42,500 nt of DNA from Botryococcus braunii (Eukaryota; Chlorophyta; Trebouxiophyceae). Of this stretch, positions 21,922-32,638 are shown piece after piece. Each line of letters starts with the position of its first letter. Position 1 is the stretch's first letter. Made by a program: the position numbers and the translations under genes. The notes beneath the pieces are model-generated. The model had not been told where the DNA came from. It did no database searches and saw only the letters and a list, made by a program, of their open reading frames with translations. The stretch lies in NCBI GenBank assembly GCA_002005505.1, contig MVGU01000919.1, forward strand, positions 60,001 through 102,500, in the 5' to 3' direction.

Positions 21922-23228
21922 TCAGACACACGTGCGCACGCGCAGGCATGCTCAAGGAACGCGGCAGTTCCACAGAAAGCGTCCACGGTGATGCATGGAA
22001 ACGAGCGCCGCATGAAACTGAGCAGCCCTCCATGGGTTAGCAAAGTCGATTTACTAAGAATGGATGGCCCCCAGCCTGCTATCCTCTGAGACACGCATAT
22101 AGAGGTTGGGGGTATAAGAGCCTGGGCATATTTAGAGGTTTGCCATGTTTAGAGGTAGCAGATAGGGAGGATGGGCACATATAGAGGATGGGTATATAGA
22201 GGTCGGGTGTATGGGGGTTGGGCAGATATAGAGGTTGAGCACATATAGAGGATGGGTATATACAGGTTGGGCATATACAGATTGGGCAGACACAGGTCGG
22301 GCATCTCAATCTTGACCATCATGTGGTCCACAAAATTTGGGGAGGGAGGAGTGAGCTCTCACGATAGCGGCAGTCCATTGAAACAGTGAGGGTGGATAAA
22401 CATTGATACCGGCAGTCAATTTTAAAAAAAAAAAAAAAAAAAAATGGTGGATAAACATTGATACCGGCGGTCGATTGAAACAGTGAGGGTGGATAGCACC
22501 TTGCAAAAAACATAATACCGTGGGCTGAAAGGAAGATCGTGAAGAGGACGAGGAGAAAGGGTATAAAAAAACCGGAATGTAATGGCAGAATCTCGGGGGT
22601 TCGAACACCTTGGAGATGGCCGCAAAGCCAGTGTGCTACCCAACGGGGTAACCCCCTTTTCAACACGAATCTACACATTAGGTCATATTTATTGGGTGGT
22701 GTGCAAGGCTGGATCAAGATCGAGATTACTCAACCAAATTCTTTCAGAAACTCTATCGCAGCTGCAGAACCTACCGGATGCCACACTTGACAAACTCCTC
22801 TTGCGCCACGGGGGTGAATAAGAAGTTGACAAAGGCCTCCGCTGCGTCCACCGTTGCCTGCCGCACCTGTTTAGGCGCCAAAGCCACGTTCTTGTCCACT
22901 ATGGCCACCGGCATTTGTACCTGCAGAGCCCCTCAAATTTGAGCGGCTCAAACCTTTTACCTTTAAAACCTTTTGAACCTTTAAAACCTTTAAAACTTCA
23001 ATTACAAGCGTTCACACCATCAAGTACTTCGAAAAAATCTTTCACCGCGCTGATACGAGGCGACTCCCCCGTCCCCACCCCAGCTCCCCACACCAACGGT
23101 CTTTCTGTATGCTGTAAAGGTTCTCTTTTTACAGAGATTCAAGTGATTGCTGATGTTTTGCACGCATGCGCCCGCAAGCAGACACAGACGTGTAAGCGTG
23201 GACGCGCATTTCTATGAGAACTCATGTC

Positions 23229-23268
<40 letters not shown>

Positions 23269-23288
23269 GTGTGTGTGTGTGTGTGTGC

Positions 23289-23341
<53 letters not shown>

Positions 23342-23342
23342 G

Positions 23343-23383
<41 letters not shown>

Positions 23384-23841
23384 CCCGAGTCTGTGTGTGT
23401 GTGTGTGTGTGTGCGCCCGAGTCTGTGTGTGTGTGTGTGTGTATGTGTGTGTGTGTGTGTGTGCATGTGTCTCCGTGACGGCACGTGCTTGACCACACAC
23501 CTCTCAGCACAGGCATCTTCCGCACTACGGTCAGTACAACCCTGTACTTCATTCCGTACATCAATGCCGATGTCCATGTGCACACCAGATTCCGACGGGG
23601 CCCCTCCACAGGCCCAAGGTCACCGTGGGCACCAAGGGAGCGCACCCGCACATTGTTGTTGGGGACGACGTACGGCATGGGGTTGTCCTTGTAGGTCTCA
23701 TTAGTAAGGATGACCTCATTCTCGTAGTTGAGCAGTACATCCCCCAGCTGCTGTTTGTAGAACGCGTCAGAAGCCTCCCGCGCGTCCCGCGGCTGTACCA
23801 GCACGTTCTCAAATACCTGGCCCCACCAGATAAAACGCATT

Positions 23842-23935
<94 letters not shown>

Positions 23936-26306
23936 CAAAGCCGGTGTGCACGTCCACAAGAACCTCAAGACATGGAGCGAGGAAGGACATTGAATAAAAT
24001 CAAAGGTAAGATATCATGAGATAACACAAGATCGGACATCAGATACCTGGCCCCACCTCCAAACATCAAAGCCGGCATGCATGTCCGAAAGAAGCTCCAA
24101 ATGTGGAGCGAGGAAGGACATCAAATAAAATCAAACATAAGATAACAACAAATCAAGCATCAAATACCTCGCCCTCCCTCCAAACATCAAAGCCGGCATG
24201 CATGTCCGCAAGATGCTCAAAATGTGGAGCGAGACTAAACGAAAAATGCAGAAGCAAAGAACACCATGTAGGTTTTGAGGCTTCTTTCAGCGTGAATCCT
24301 CCTAAATTTCTGTAAATTTTCCCATAGGAACATTCCAAAAATGCATCCCTCTCAGTTCCAAGCCGTCACGTTTATGGAATCTTTTTCAAAGCAGCTGAAG
24401 CGGGGACGTGCAGTGGGTCCCAACTCAGAAACCTTGTCAAAGTTCCCAGGGATTTGCGGATGCTGTTGTCTGATACATTTGGCATCAGTCTATTGTTAAA
24501 AGCCAGGAGAAGTACGTGGGGATCCATGTTTCAGCATGCCTCCAGAGCCCCTGATCCCAATGAGAAGAAGACGACAAAGAAGAAGGGGAGAGGAAGAAGT
24601 GTCAGCACGTGTTTGCATGTTCGTGAGAAGGTTGGTCATGGTAAAGGTGCTACGGCACACCAGACCTGACCTCCTTCGGCAATGCATTTGTACCCACAGG
24701 GGGCAGACGTGGGACCCACATGGGGGCCACATGGAGGGATGCACTGCAGATGCCAGTGAAAAAAACTGCATGAGGGGGGGGGGGTGGGCATGAAAATTGA
24801 ATCACAAGTGGGGGGTTTGGGATCTTGGGGATTCCACCGGGGCTCGAACCTTGGTGACAAAGTCGAGGGACGCGGCATCTCCCTTGCTAACACGGTGGCC
24901 CCACAAGGCAAAGAAATTCCAGCGGGCGCCCCCTGCGGTTTTGGGGTTAGCTGTGATCACACTCACATCCTTCCTGCACGAGGGACCCCGCTCCCGCCCG
25001 CACCCAGCTTCAGCTGGGTCAATACAAGGTACCAACCAACTGGAGTCTCCCTCCCCCTGCTGCCCCCCCCCCCCTCTCATTCCCTCCCCACTCCCTCCCT
25101 CCCCACTCGCACGCGTGATGCAAAAAGGCGGTAACAGAAAGACAAAAACAAGGGGAGCGCGGGGTGAGGACACACATAGAGAACAAGAACAGCTGCGTCC
25201 TTCAGCCCAAGGCCCCAAGGTTCACTGTGCAAGGGAGGGGCGGGGGGGGGGGGGGAGGTGGGCGACAGTACAATTGAGGGAGAGGCCGCGGGGCGTGCAG
25301 AGCAATCAATGGAAAGCGCGGCCGGCAGTACAATGGAGGAAAGGGGCGGGACGGCAGTACAATGGAGGGAGGAGAGCACAGAGCAACAAAGAGAGGAGCG
25401 GGGCGGCAGTGCAATGCAGGGAGCGGCGGGGCGGCGGTACAATGGATGATGGGGCGGGATGGCAGTACAACGGAGGTAGGGGCGGGACGACAATGCAGCG
25501 GAGGAAGGAGCGCAGAAGCAGTGTAATGGAGGGAGGAGCAGGCGGCAGTACAATGGGTGGAGGAGCGGGATGGCAGTACAACGGACGGAGGGGAGCGGCG
25601 GCCGTGCAATGAAGGGAGGGGCGGGAAGGCAGTACAATAAAGGAGAAGAGGGCTGCTGTACAACGGAGGGCGGGGCGGGGCGGCAGTACAACGGAGGGAG
25701 GTAAGGGAGGGTCTTTAAAGGATGGGGGGCACAGTGAAACGGAGGCCCGGCAGTACAACGAAGGGAGGGGTGGCAGTACAATGGGGGAGGGGCGGCGGTA
25801 CAATGGAGGAGGAGCATCACCGGATGAGGTCATCCCAGCCCTTGATGCGCTTGGGGTTGCCGGGCCGCATGGCGATGGCCACGGTGCTCTCCGCAACGAT
25901 GCTGTTGTTGGGGAAGCGCTTCTGCCAGCCCGGGGACAGGAGCCCGGCCTCCTCTATCTTCATCACGTCAAGCGGCAGCGCCAAGGCCACAATGTCACCC
26001 GGTAACCCGTCGCACACTGCCCGAGACTGCTCGGCCCGGCCCCGGAACCCCAACAGAATTAACTGTACAAGCATGCTCGGCCCCCGGGACCCCCAACAGA
26101 CTTCCCCGCACAAGACTGCTCGGCACCCCAAGACCCCCAACTTACCCACCCCCCCCTCCCCTCTCCCCTTCAACCACCCCCTCCCCCCCCCCCCCCACAC
26201 ACACACACACACAAGCATAGGCATGCTCTTATACGGGAGAGAGGGGGGGGGGGATTGAAAGGGAGGAAGAGGGAGGGGAAGATCACATGCATGTGCCGAT
26301 GTCCGT

Positions 26307-26386
<80 letters not shown>

Positions 26387-26805
26387 TCGCGTGTGCACGC
26401 AGGTGCACTGCGGGGGTTGGCATGACGATACAAGATGAGAGGGAGGGAGGGGGGGGCGGGGAGTGGTGAGACAGTCCTGGGTGCCGATTTGACATGAGAC
26501 AGATGGAGGGGGAGAAGGGAGTGGTGCGACAGACTTGTGTGCCGATACAAGATGAGACAAGAGAGGGAGGGAGAGGGGAGTGGTGAACCTGGGTACCGCT
26601 GCCACCAAAGCTGAGGCGGAAGCGAACGGTGTAGCCGGTCTTCTCTTTGTATTCCCTGGCAAACAGCTCCGTGATGCGCTGGTAGGCCCTCCTCGTCACC
26701 GCAAACGACACCAGTGTCAGGTGGAGAACTTCCTTCTTCTCCGCCTTCTTCTTCTCCTGGGCCGGTCCAACGACACCCAAAGTCAAAAGGGGCAATTCCA
26801 TAACG

Positions 26806-26854
<49 letters not shown>

Positions 26855-27177
26855 GCATCATCATCATCATCAGCATCCCCTCGTCATCATCATCATCATC
26901 GTCATCATCATCATCATCATCATCATGGTCGCCGTCGTCGTCATCGTCATCGTCATCGTCATCATCATCTTCATCGTCATCTACTTCTCCTCCCCGTCTG
27001 ACAACATCCAGCACCTTGGCAACCGATACTAATCTTGTGGCTATTATTCTTTATATAAATCTCCGTTTACTTTTTTGGACATACCTAGGCCATCAGAGAC
27101 CCAGGGAATGTGCTTGTCCAGTGTGTGGGCACACCGGCTAAGAAACGTCGCTGCAGTCAAGAGTGCCAGTGTGCCTC

Positions 27178-27269
<92 letters not shown>

Positions 27270-27546
27270 CGGGGGGGAGGGGGGGCCGGGGGCATATAGC
27301 CTGCAAAACACACACCATTGGTGAAAACAGGCATGATGGAGAGGGGAGAAGACAAACTGTCACAGCCCCAAGATTTCATGCCAGCCCTGCAGACGAGAAT
27401 AGATCACACCATACTGTGAGCCCCTGGGGACCCAGGTACTGAGCAAGCCTATAGGGCATACATCACATGTGGGAGAAGAAGGAGGGCGTTGTGTATGGTA
27501 TCCCCCGGGAAACTCACCGAAGAAAGCATGCATGTGCGCGCGCGCG

Positions 27547-27611
<65 letters not shown>

Positions 27612-28447
27612 TGCGCGAGCAAGAAAAGATAGAAGAGTAGGGAGGGGGGGGGGTTGGATAGAAAACAAGTGTGGGAGAGCGGGCGTGGGAAGGGAAACTA
27701 AGGAACAGAAAGTATGGCAAATGGCGTGCCTCATCTTTGAGGGGCTCAGCAGTCTTCAACCCCCGTTGGCTGCCGCCACCACCTCCCTGGTCCCCAGAGC
27801 CGCCTCCCCCAGGGGCCCCAGGACCTGAGCCGCCACCTGAGCCTCCGGTGGAGGTCTGAGCCTGTGTTTGGAGGTGCCGCTGGCGAACCAATGCTATTGC
27901 AGCAATGGCTGGGACTGCCACAGCTACCGCTTTTAAGACTGTTGGACCCAGATTCCTGACCCAAGAGCCATCAAGAACAGAATTTACTACGCAGACACTA
28001 CATTTATCTCATATCCGCATATATAAATGCAGGACGACGCCTCCCACGGTGTCGATCAGAATGGGATGTGGAATCAGGTTCTTGTGGCCTCCGATTAACA
28101 CCGAGTTTCACGGGGTCCTACCGAGATGGTGGTTTATCCGCGTCCTCTGGTCCATCTGAAGAGGAATCTGCGAAATTGGGCATGGTCAAATGCTTAGACA
28201 GAGGTACGCGCATACAGGTACAGCTCCCCGCTGTGCACGAAGCTTCGCAGAGTCCCTTTGGAGGCTTAGAATAGCTTGATGACTTACCAGAAATGCAAGG
28301 TATATATCTACGGTTCAGACCATGGCCAAGATTCGTTGTGGCCGCTAGGCCATGATATCTGCGACGGCCTACCAGCGGTATAGCGACGTTTTGAACCCCA
28401 TGGGCACGAACTGAGTCGCCCACGAGGTTAAGGCTATGAAAAAACAT
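20454..28447 (-). CDS. Sbp: Sulfate/thiosulfate-binding protein (ABC transporter), likely chloroplast
   Basis: Bacterial-type periplasmic sulfate-binding protein family; in green algae it partners the chloroplast sulfate permease. Minus-strand exons with matching phases are 28447-28288, 28167-28122, 27955-27730, 26756-26589, 26026-25821, 24973-24850, 23816-23646, 22920-22775, 21288-21145 and 20528-20454 (stop). They total 1466 nt, about 489 residues. Residues 1-53 look like a transit peptide (Ser/Arg/Ala-rich, no acids early). About residues 72-92 form a hydrophobic segment (VLKAVAVAVPAIAAIALV), then a Gly-rich linker. Family motifs follow in order: LSFGGSGTQ, CDGLPGDIVALAL, GNPKRIKGWDDLI, ITANPKTAGGARWNF, GDVLLNYENEVILTN, VDKNVALAPK and LWTVEDRFGDW. 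One exon of 3n+1 nt between 22775 and 21288 is missing from my model, as the phases there do not join. The intron after 27730 would use a GC donor. Introns hold most of the local microsatellites. Confidence 0.9.
20951..21045. repeat. (CA)n microsatellite, last intron of sulfate-binding gene
   Basis: Nearly pure (CA)n, followed by a C run and G run at 21085-21116 close to the donor at 21144. Confidence 0.97.
21296..21432. repeat. 17-bp minisatellite with a 68-bp higher-order pattern
   Basis: Eight units of about 17 bp of the form CAACTCATGTCAACCCT. Units 3 and 7 share the variant CAATTCACCTCAAYACT, suggesting duplication in blocks of four. The array lies directly upstream (minus strand) of the acceptor of the exon at 21288. 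Confidence 0.85.
21831..21920. repeat. (CA)n microsatellite in intron
   Basis: A pure (CA)n tract of about 90 bp. Just upstream, 21769-21790 holds overlapping GTTTAAAC palindromes. Confidence 0.97.
22098..22305. repeat. Short-unit minisatellite GGTTGGGCATATATAGA
   Basis: About 12 irregular copies of a 15-18 bp unit built from GGTTGGGCAYATATAGA. It is intronic in the sulfate-binding gene. Minus-strand frames read repeated Leu/Tyr/Pro/Asn and are artefacts. Confidence 0.8.
22366..22500. repeat. Direct repeat around an A21 run
   Basis: GGGTGGATAAACATTGATAC and its flanks appear at about 22389-22420 and again, nearly identical, at 22444-22475, separated by an A run (about 22424-22444). The CATTGAAACAGTGAGGGTGG block also occurs on both sides. 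Local duplication with poly-A growth. Confidence 0.8.
22570..22655 (-). other. tRNA-like remnant (possible SINE or tRNA pseudogene)
   Basis: On the minus strand GTTGGGTAGCACACTGGC resembles a D-arm/A box, followed by TTTGCGG in loop position, and GTTCGAACCCCCGAGATTCT resembles the B box and T-arm. The stems pair poorly and the acceptor 5' half is absent, so it is not a functional tRNA. It lies in an intron of the sulfate-binding gene. Confidence 0.3.
23236..23463. repeat. Compound (GT)n microsatellite, about 230 bp
   Basis: (GT)n in several blocks, with the repeated interruption GTGCGMSCCGAGTCTGTG at about 23378 and 23413. It fills most of the intron between exons 23646 and 22920. Confidence 0.97.
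23811..24235. repeat. About 121-bp tandem duplication containing the exon-7 splice acceptor
   Basis: The junction motif AATACCTGGCCCCAC (minus strand: GTGGGGCCAG then exon start GTATT) at 23812 recurs as GATACCTGGCCCCAC at 24042 and AATACCTCGCCCTCC at 24163. Each is followed by CATCAAAGCCGG and a GTCC...TGGAGCGAG block. A (CA)n tract (23846-23934) is inserted in the copy next to the exon. Confidence 0.8.
25263..25815. repeat. Minisatellite GGCAGTACAATGGAGGGAGG reaching a splice donor
   Basis: About 18 irregular units of 25-35 bp share GGCRGTACAAYGGAGG. The array fills the 5' half of the intron after the exon at 26026-25821, and its last unit ends only about 10 bp from the donor at 25820. Long minus-strand frames rich in Leu/Pro/Cys are repeat artefacts. 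Confidence 0.85.
26309..26386. repeat. (GT)n microsatellite in intron
   Basis: A pure GT tract. A (CA)n remnant after a C run lies at 26177-26212. Confidence 0.97.
26802..26985. repeat. (ATC)n/(GTC)n trinucleotide tract
   Basis: About 180 bp of ATC repeats with GTC and AGC variants, in the intron before the exon at 26756. His and Asp homopolymer frames here are not real. Confidence 0.97.
27180..27268. repeat. (GT)n microsatellite in intron
   Basis: A pure (GT)n tract ending in a G-rich flank (27269-27290). Confidence 0.97.
27536..27608. repeat. (CG)n-(CA)n compound microsatellite
   Basis: A CG-alternating block of about 20 bp runs directly into (CA)n, in the intron after the exon ending at 27730. 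Confidence 0.97.
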
Positions 28448-28840
28448 GGATTCTTACTCCTCGATCCATACTGAAAGATAAAAACAAAGAAATGATACGA
28501 GTATCATGAGACCACGGTTCTGCGACGGTACTTCAGAGATTGCAATCTTCCTCTAGCTCCAGCACAGCGAGTTGCCCGATGCAAGCCAATAGAAAGATTG
28601 ATGATGTGTGAAACAGTATGAGAAATACATATATGCTCGTTCGGCTGTAGAAGTTCCGAGCTTGCGATCTGGAAAGGGTAAGACGCACGTGCCTGCGCCT
28701 ACCGCACGTGCGTTCAACGACCTTTGACCTCCAGGTTACCAGACAGCCACGACATCCTGGAAAACTCCCGACCACTAGTAAAACCCATGAAGGGCTACGG
28801 GCATCTGCACGTTTAAAATGCGAGCAAGCACTATGCGAAT

Positions 28841-28932
28841 AGGATGTCTAACTGCCGGGAAGGGGACGAGTTGGGGGGGAGGGGTCCACCCCAACTCCTC
28901 CCTTGGGGCCGAGTCCGCCAGTTGGACATCCT
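28841..28932. repeat. Hairpin-forming inverted repeat
   Basis: AGGATGTCTAACTG (28841-28854) pairs with CAGTTGGACATCCT (28919-28932), and inner GAGTTGGGG (28868-28876) pairs with CCCCAACTC (28889-28897). The loop is GGAGGGGTCCA-like. It could be a decayed foldback element or RNA structure. Confidence 0.75.
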
Positions 28933-28950
28933 ACTCGGGGGGGGGGGGGG

Positions 28951-28953
<3 letters not shown>

Positions 28954-29036
<83 letters not shown>

Positions 29037-29200
29037 AGAGAGAGAGGGGGGGAGGTAGGGGAGAGGGGGAGAGAGAGAGAGAGGGGGGGAGCGGGAGAGA
29101 GAGAGAGAAGAAAGGAAGGAAGGAAGGAAGGAAGAAAGAAAGAAAGGAAGGAAGGAGGGAGCAAAGCAAGAAAGGGGGGAAGGAAGAAAGAAAGTAGCAA
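28954..29200. repeat. (G)n-(GA)n-(GGAA)n purine tract
   Basis: A G run (28936-28953) is followed by (GA)n to about 29026, then mixed GGGA/GA, then (GGAA)n to about 29200: an almost pure purine strand for 250 bp. Confidence 0.95.
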
Positions 29201-30202
29201 AGAAAGAAACATAGAACGAATAAAAGAACGAAAAAGTGAGTGCATGGAGGTGTGAAGCTACATTACATTATGAGTAAATGTGACATTAGTATAATATGTT
29301 CATGACTGGCTTTGTTCACCAACACCCATTCATAATTCATACACGCATGCGTGCATGCGTCACGTATGCCGGTGGCATATTTTCGCCCGGTAGCAATTGT
29401 TCCCTGGATCCGCAGGCCGATTCGGGATCCAATTCCGCCGTCGAAGATTGCAAGTGTTACGTCACGACGGAGTGCACGAGGGAAGCTTCACCGATCACCA
29501 CTGTCGGATACTTTTCTATCTTGAGCGCGCCAAGTCTGGCTGCAGTGCCCTCATCTTAGGTTGTTTTAAGGCTTGCTGTGGAGGTGGGCTACGTGAGACG
29601 GCCTGGTGATTGTAAAACAAAGGGTTCTGAGCCCGCTCTTGTCCACCCGACACCAGACCCCGATGCCAGATGCTCACAGTTCGGAGAGGCATCATCAAAG
29701 TGACGAAGACCCGCTTCTCCAAGGCGAGTGAAATCCTAGCTCGAGGGGTCCCTGTGAACCGTGCGGCCTGGCGTAGGGGTTGCTCGGACTTGTGCCGAGT
29801 TCCCGAGGTGCCTTTACGTCAGGAAAATGCCACGTTGTTTGCCAAAAGTTCAGTTGTTGGGAGATAACCATATGCTTTAGCTAGTTGGGTGTGGGGGTTG
29901 TCTGGCGAGAAATTCCACGTGTTGAACCCTCCTAGAGGTCTTTTGTTTCCCCCCACTTCTTCCTGGGGATTGGGCCTGTTTACACAAGGAAGGTGAACAC
30001 TAGGGGAAATTTTCTTGGTGTTTACGGAGTGAAGTGAAGATGAAAGATAAATTTGGTTACCCACAGTTCAAAGGCTTTGCTTCTGGTGTCCCTGAAGTAC
30101 TGTGTGAACATGAGGGTGTATATCACCTGTCACCATGAATTTCTGTTTGCTAACGAAAATTCTGTTGCCATGATTGCGTTGATTCCAGCTGCTGCTTTTC
30201 AG

Positions 30203-31972
30203 GTGGACGTCAAGGGCTGAGCACATCTCCCATAGAAACCAGTGGAAGCGGAAGGTTTGCTTCTTTCCGGTGAGATTTGGGTCTCTCTTGCTATTACTGT
30301 CTAGCTTCCTGTTGTGGAAGGATTGCAAGATGGCTGGGCAGACGCTGGCATGACTGGGGAGATTTCTTGACAACAGTCTTTGCATTTGACAGGCGAGCTT
30401 TCAGGTGGGGTGCTCGCACAGATGATGGGACAACCCTCGCTGCTGGGCATGGAAATGACGGCACAAATCCACCAGTGGATGTGACAATTGGTGATGCAGC
30501 TCAGTGTAGCACTTCCCCGCAGTTGGAAGGAGTTACTGAGGCAGGGGGTGGTCCCTCAGCCATACCTGCAGGCAAGTCAAACAGGGAGGGGTGTGTGCTG
30601 AAATTACAGCAGAAGTTGAAATTGTACTGCGGCCTACCTGAGATCTTTGCTATGATTGGTGTATCACATGCCGTAACCTTTATAAAACTTTTGCAGGGGA
30701 GATTTCACCGAGTACCAGTGGGATTGCGTCAGCTGAGAGACGGAGCGATGAAGACGGGCCTGGCAGAGGCAGTGACCCATCTTCATCGGATGGGTTGGAA
30801 GGCCAGCAGAAGAGAAGTTCCAGCTCCTCACCTCGGTCCCAAGATGGTGGAGGTCTACTCGATCGCTTTTTGGGCAACATCGCTGAAAGTTTGTCTTTGA
30901 AGCGAGTGGGGAGCAGTGCCGCTATGGGTCAGGGAACATGTTTAATTTGCTTGGAGAACGTTGGGCCCGAAGATTTTGAGGTAGGTGTCAATGTCCAGAA
31001 ATGCCTGCATTTAACTTACATGGACTGCAATGCCTTCTGCTGCAGGATTACAGTGTTTCAATCTTTGCCTGCACGCTGAGCTACTGTGTGCTGATGTGAT
31101 GCAGTCCGGCGAGGCCATGCAGTTAGATTGTGCCTGTCGGGGAGAGATGGCTGTACGACATCGGTCCTGTGCTGAAAAGTGGTCGAAAGTAAAGGTATGC
31201 CTGATACTGTATTGGATCCGAGGAAGGTCATGCAGTGACAGTATGACATGTTTCCGGTTTTAAGTCACAGGATTCTCCCGATGTGTTGTGGCCCCTTTTG
31301 AGTATGGATGGTAACTGATGGTGAAGAGCACTGGCCTCAATCCTTGTTGCATGTTTGTGCAGGGTGATCGGGTTTGTGATGTTTGCAAAAAGGAGATTAA
31401 GAATCTGCCAGAACTGCCGCCACCTGCAGAGGGTGACCAGGATACTATGATAGATATCAACATGTTTGATGACTCGGATCACCCTGGCCACCCTCACGGC
31501 CTGGGTGGACCTTTCATGGGGGAGGTCCCCGGCTCTGCAGATGTAGTGTTTGATCTCATCCGGGTATGCCCACGAGCATGGACAGCGTTTCATGTCGACA
31601 GACAAAGTTGTTGCGATCAATTGAGAGAAGTGGGAGGGGATGCAAGATCTGGCACTGGCCATGGTAGCAGCTTTGCCCTGTTTGGTCCCGGGCTTGCCAG
31701 CACTGACTGTGTTTACATTTGCACAGGTTACATGGGTTGCAATGATCATCTGCATTCTCTTCTTGGAGATGAGCTTGCCCATGTCATTGTGGACCGGGCT
31801 GATTGTGGGCATCGCCTACACGCTCTTTGTCAAGTTGATGTATCGCTCTCAGATGGCAGCATTGCAACGGGAGTATGCTCGGGAGCAATCAAACCTGGAG
31901 GGTGGGCCAGCTCTGGTGGTTCCTGGAGTTGCTGCTGTCCCACCAATGCCTCGCATCGTGACAATTGTTTGA
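30203..31972 (+). CDS. RING-CH (MARCH-type) membrane E3 ubiquitin ligase
   Basis: Exons with consistent phases are 30203-30269, 30393-30571, 30697-30980, 31105-31194, 31363-31563 and 31727-31972 (stop): 355 residues plus an unfound start exon. The first 160 visible residues are Ser/Gly-rich and disordered. The C4HC3 RING-CH is CLIC-18-CAC-7-HRSC-12-CDVC, spread over three exons. It is followed by a Pro/Asp/His-rich linker, and the last exon encodes two membrane segments (VAMIICILFLEM and LWTGLIVGIAYTLFV) and a short Pro-rich tail. RING-CH proteins bind an E2 through this domain and ubiquitinate membrane proteins; the RGEMAVRHRSCAEKW core matches plant members. Introns are 123-168 bp. The second visible one (30572-30696) has a GC-AG border with AG|GCAAGT. 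TGTAA occurs at 32216-32220, about 240 nt after the stop. Confidence 0.9.
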
Positions 31973-32215
31973 ATGACATCAATTTTATGCGACTCATTTT
32001 CGAGCGAAGGGGCTCGTCATGAAGCAGTTTAGAGTATTTCAAGCGCATCAAAGTCCCCTCACATTTTATCTCGTGACAGAGCTTGCAGGTGGATTTACAT
32101 GCGGGTTTTGTCTCATGAGGGTTGACGGGTTGCATGTGTTGCTGTCCAGTTTTGCGGGCAGATGAGCCGCCCTCCCCACATCGCGGGATAGGCCAGGCTT
32201 ATGCAGCGGTAGCAG

Positions 32216-32220
32216 TGTAA
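32216..32220 (+). terminator. Possible TGTAA polyadenylation signal of the RING-CH gene
   Basis: TGTAA is the usual poly(A) signal in chlorophyte algae. The position, 244 nt past the stop codon, fits a 3' untranslated region. One pentamer is weak evidence. Confidence 0.3.
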
Positions 32221-32638
32221 TTCACAGCTGGAATAGGACAAATATGCAGGACTTTGGCTATATTGAAGGGGATGCACATTTAATTTTCAGGGAGTTAAAA
32301 ATGCTTGAGAAGAAGCTATGCTAGGCATCATAGGGGTGGAATGGCAGGTGTGGTTAAAAATTGCATTTCATGGCTTACAGTTTCTTGGGTCGGGTCTGCT
32401 GGAAAAGTGCTAACTCAATAGTCTTTTATGCTGGAGCATTTTTGGGGGTACTCCATCGCTGAAGATGTAATTTTTTTTCTAGGGAGGTCTACTGTAATAG
32501 GCGTAACACATAGTCACTCCCATTGAACCTATTACTGGGGTGCATCACTACTTCAGGTAGGAGCAGCAGAGAAGAAGATGAAGTTACATCCACTCTTGTA
32601 AAAGAAGTGTAAAAGAAGTGGTTTTCACAGCTCAGACA

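Larger units (their letters stand above)
28448..30202. other. Divergent intergenic region between sulfate-binding and RING-CH genes
   Basis: The two flanking genes point away from each other, so promoters and 5' untranslated exons for both should lie here. A hairpin (28841-28932) and a GA tract (28954-29110) are in it. A frame at 29296-29559 (87 codons, ending SLAAVPSS) has coding-like composition but no recognised domain or splice evidence. It may be a 5' exon of the RING gene. Confidence 0.5.

Noticed and set aside
24893..24894. Splice donor GTGTTA after LWGH in the sulfate-binding gene
   Set aside because: Reading on to 24850 gives DFVTK and a phase that joins exactly to VFENV at 23816; stopping at 24894 would leave a phase gap.
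24785..24900. tRNA gene on the minus strand with GGTTCGAGCCC B box and TTAGCAAGGGAG A box
   Set aside because: The sequence is the exon 24973-24850 of the sulfate-binding gene (ending DFVTK) and its donor; stems do not fold as a tRNA. The box matches look accidental.
24802..25820. Leu/Pro/Cys-rich minus-strand frames of 138-247 codons
   Set aside because: Apart from the true exon part at 24850-24973 they translate the GTACAAYGGAGG minisatellite.
31628..31726. Upstream start of the last RING-CH exon
   Set aside because: An in-frame stop lies at 31622 and the region has no pyrimidine tract, while 31727 has a CTGAC branch-like site and TTTGCACAG acceptor with correct phase.
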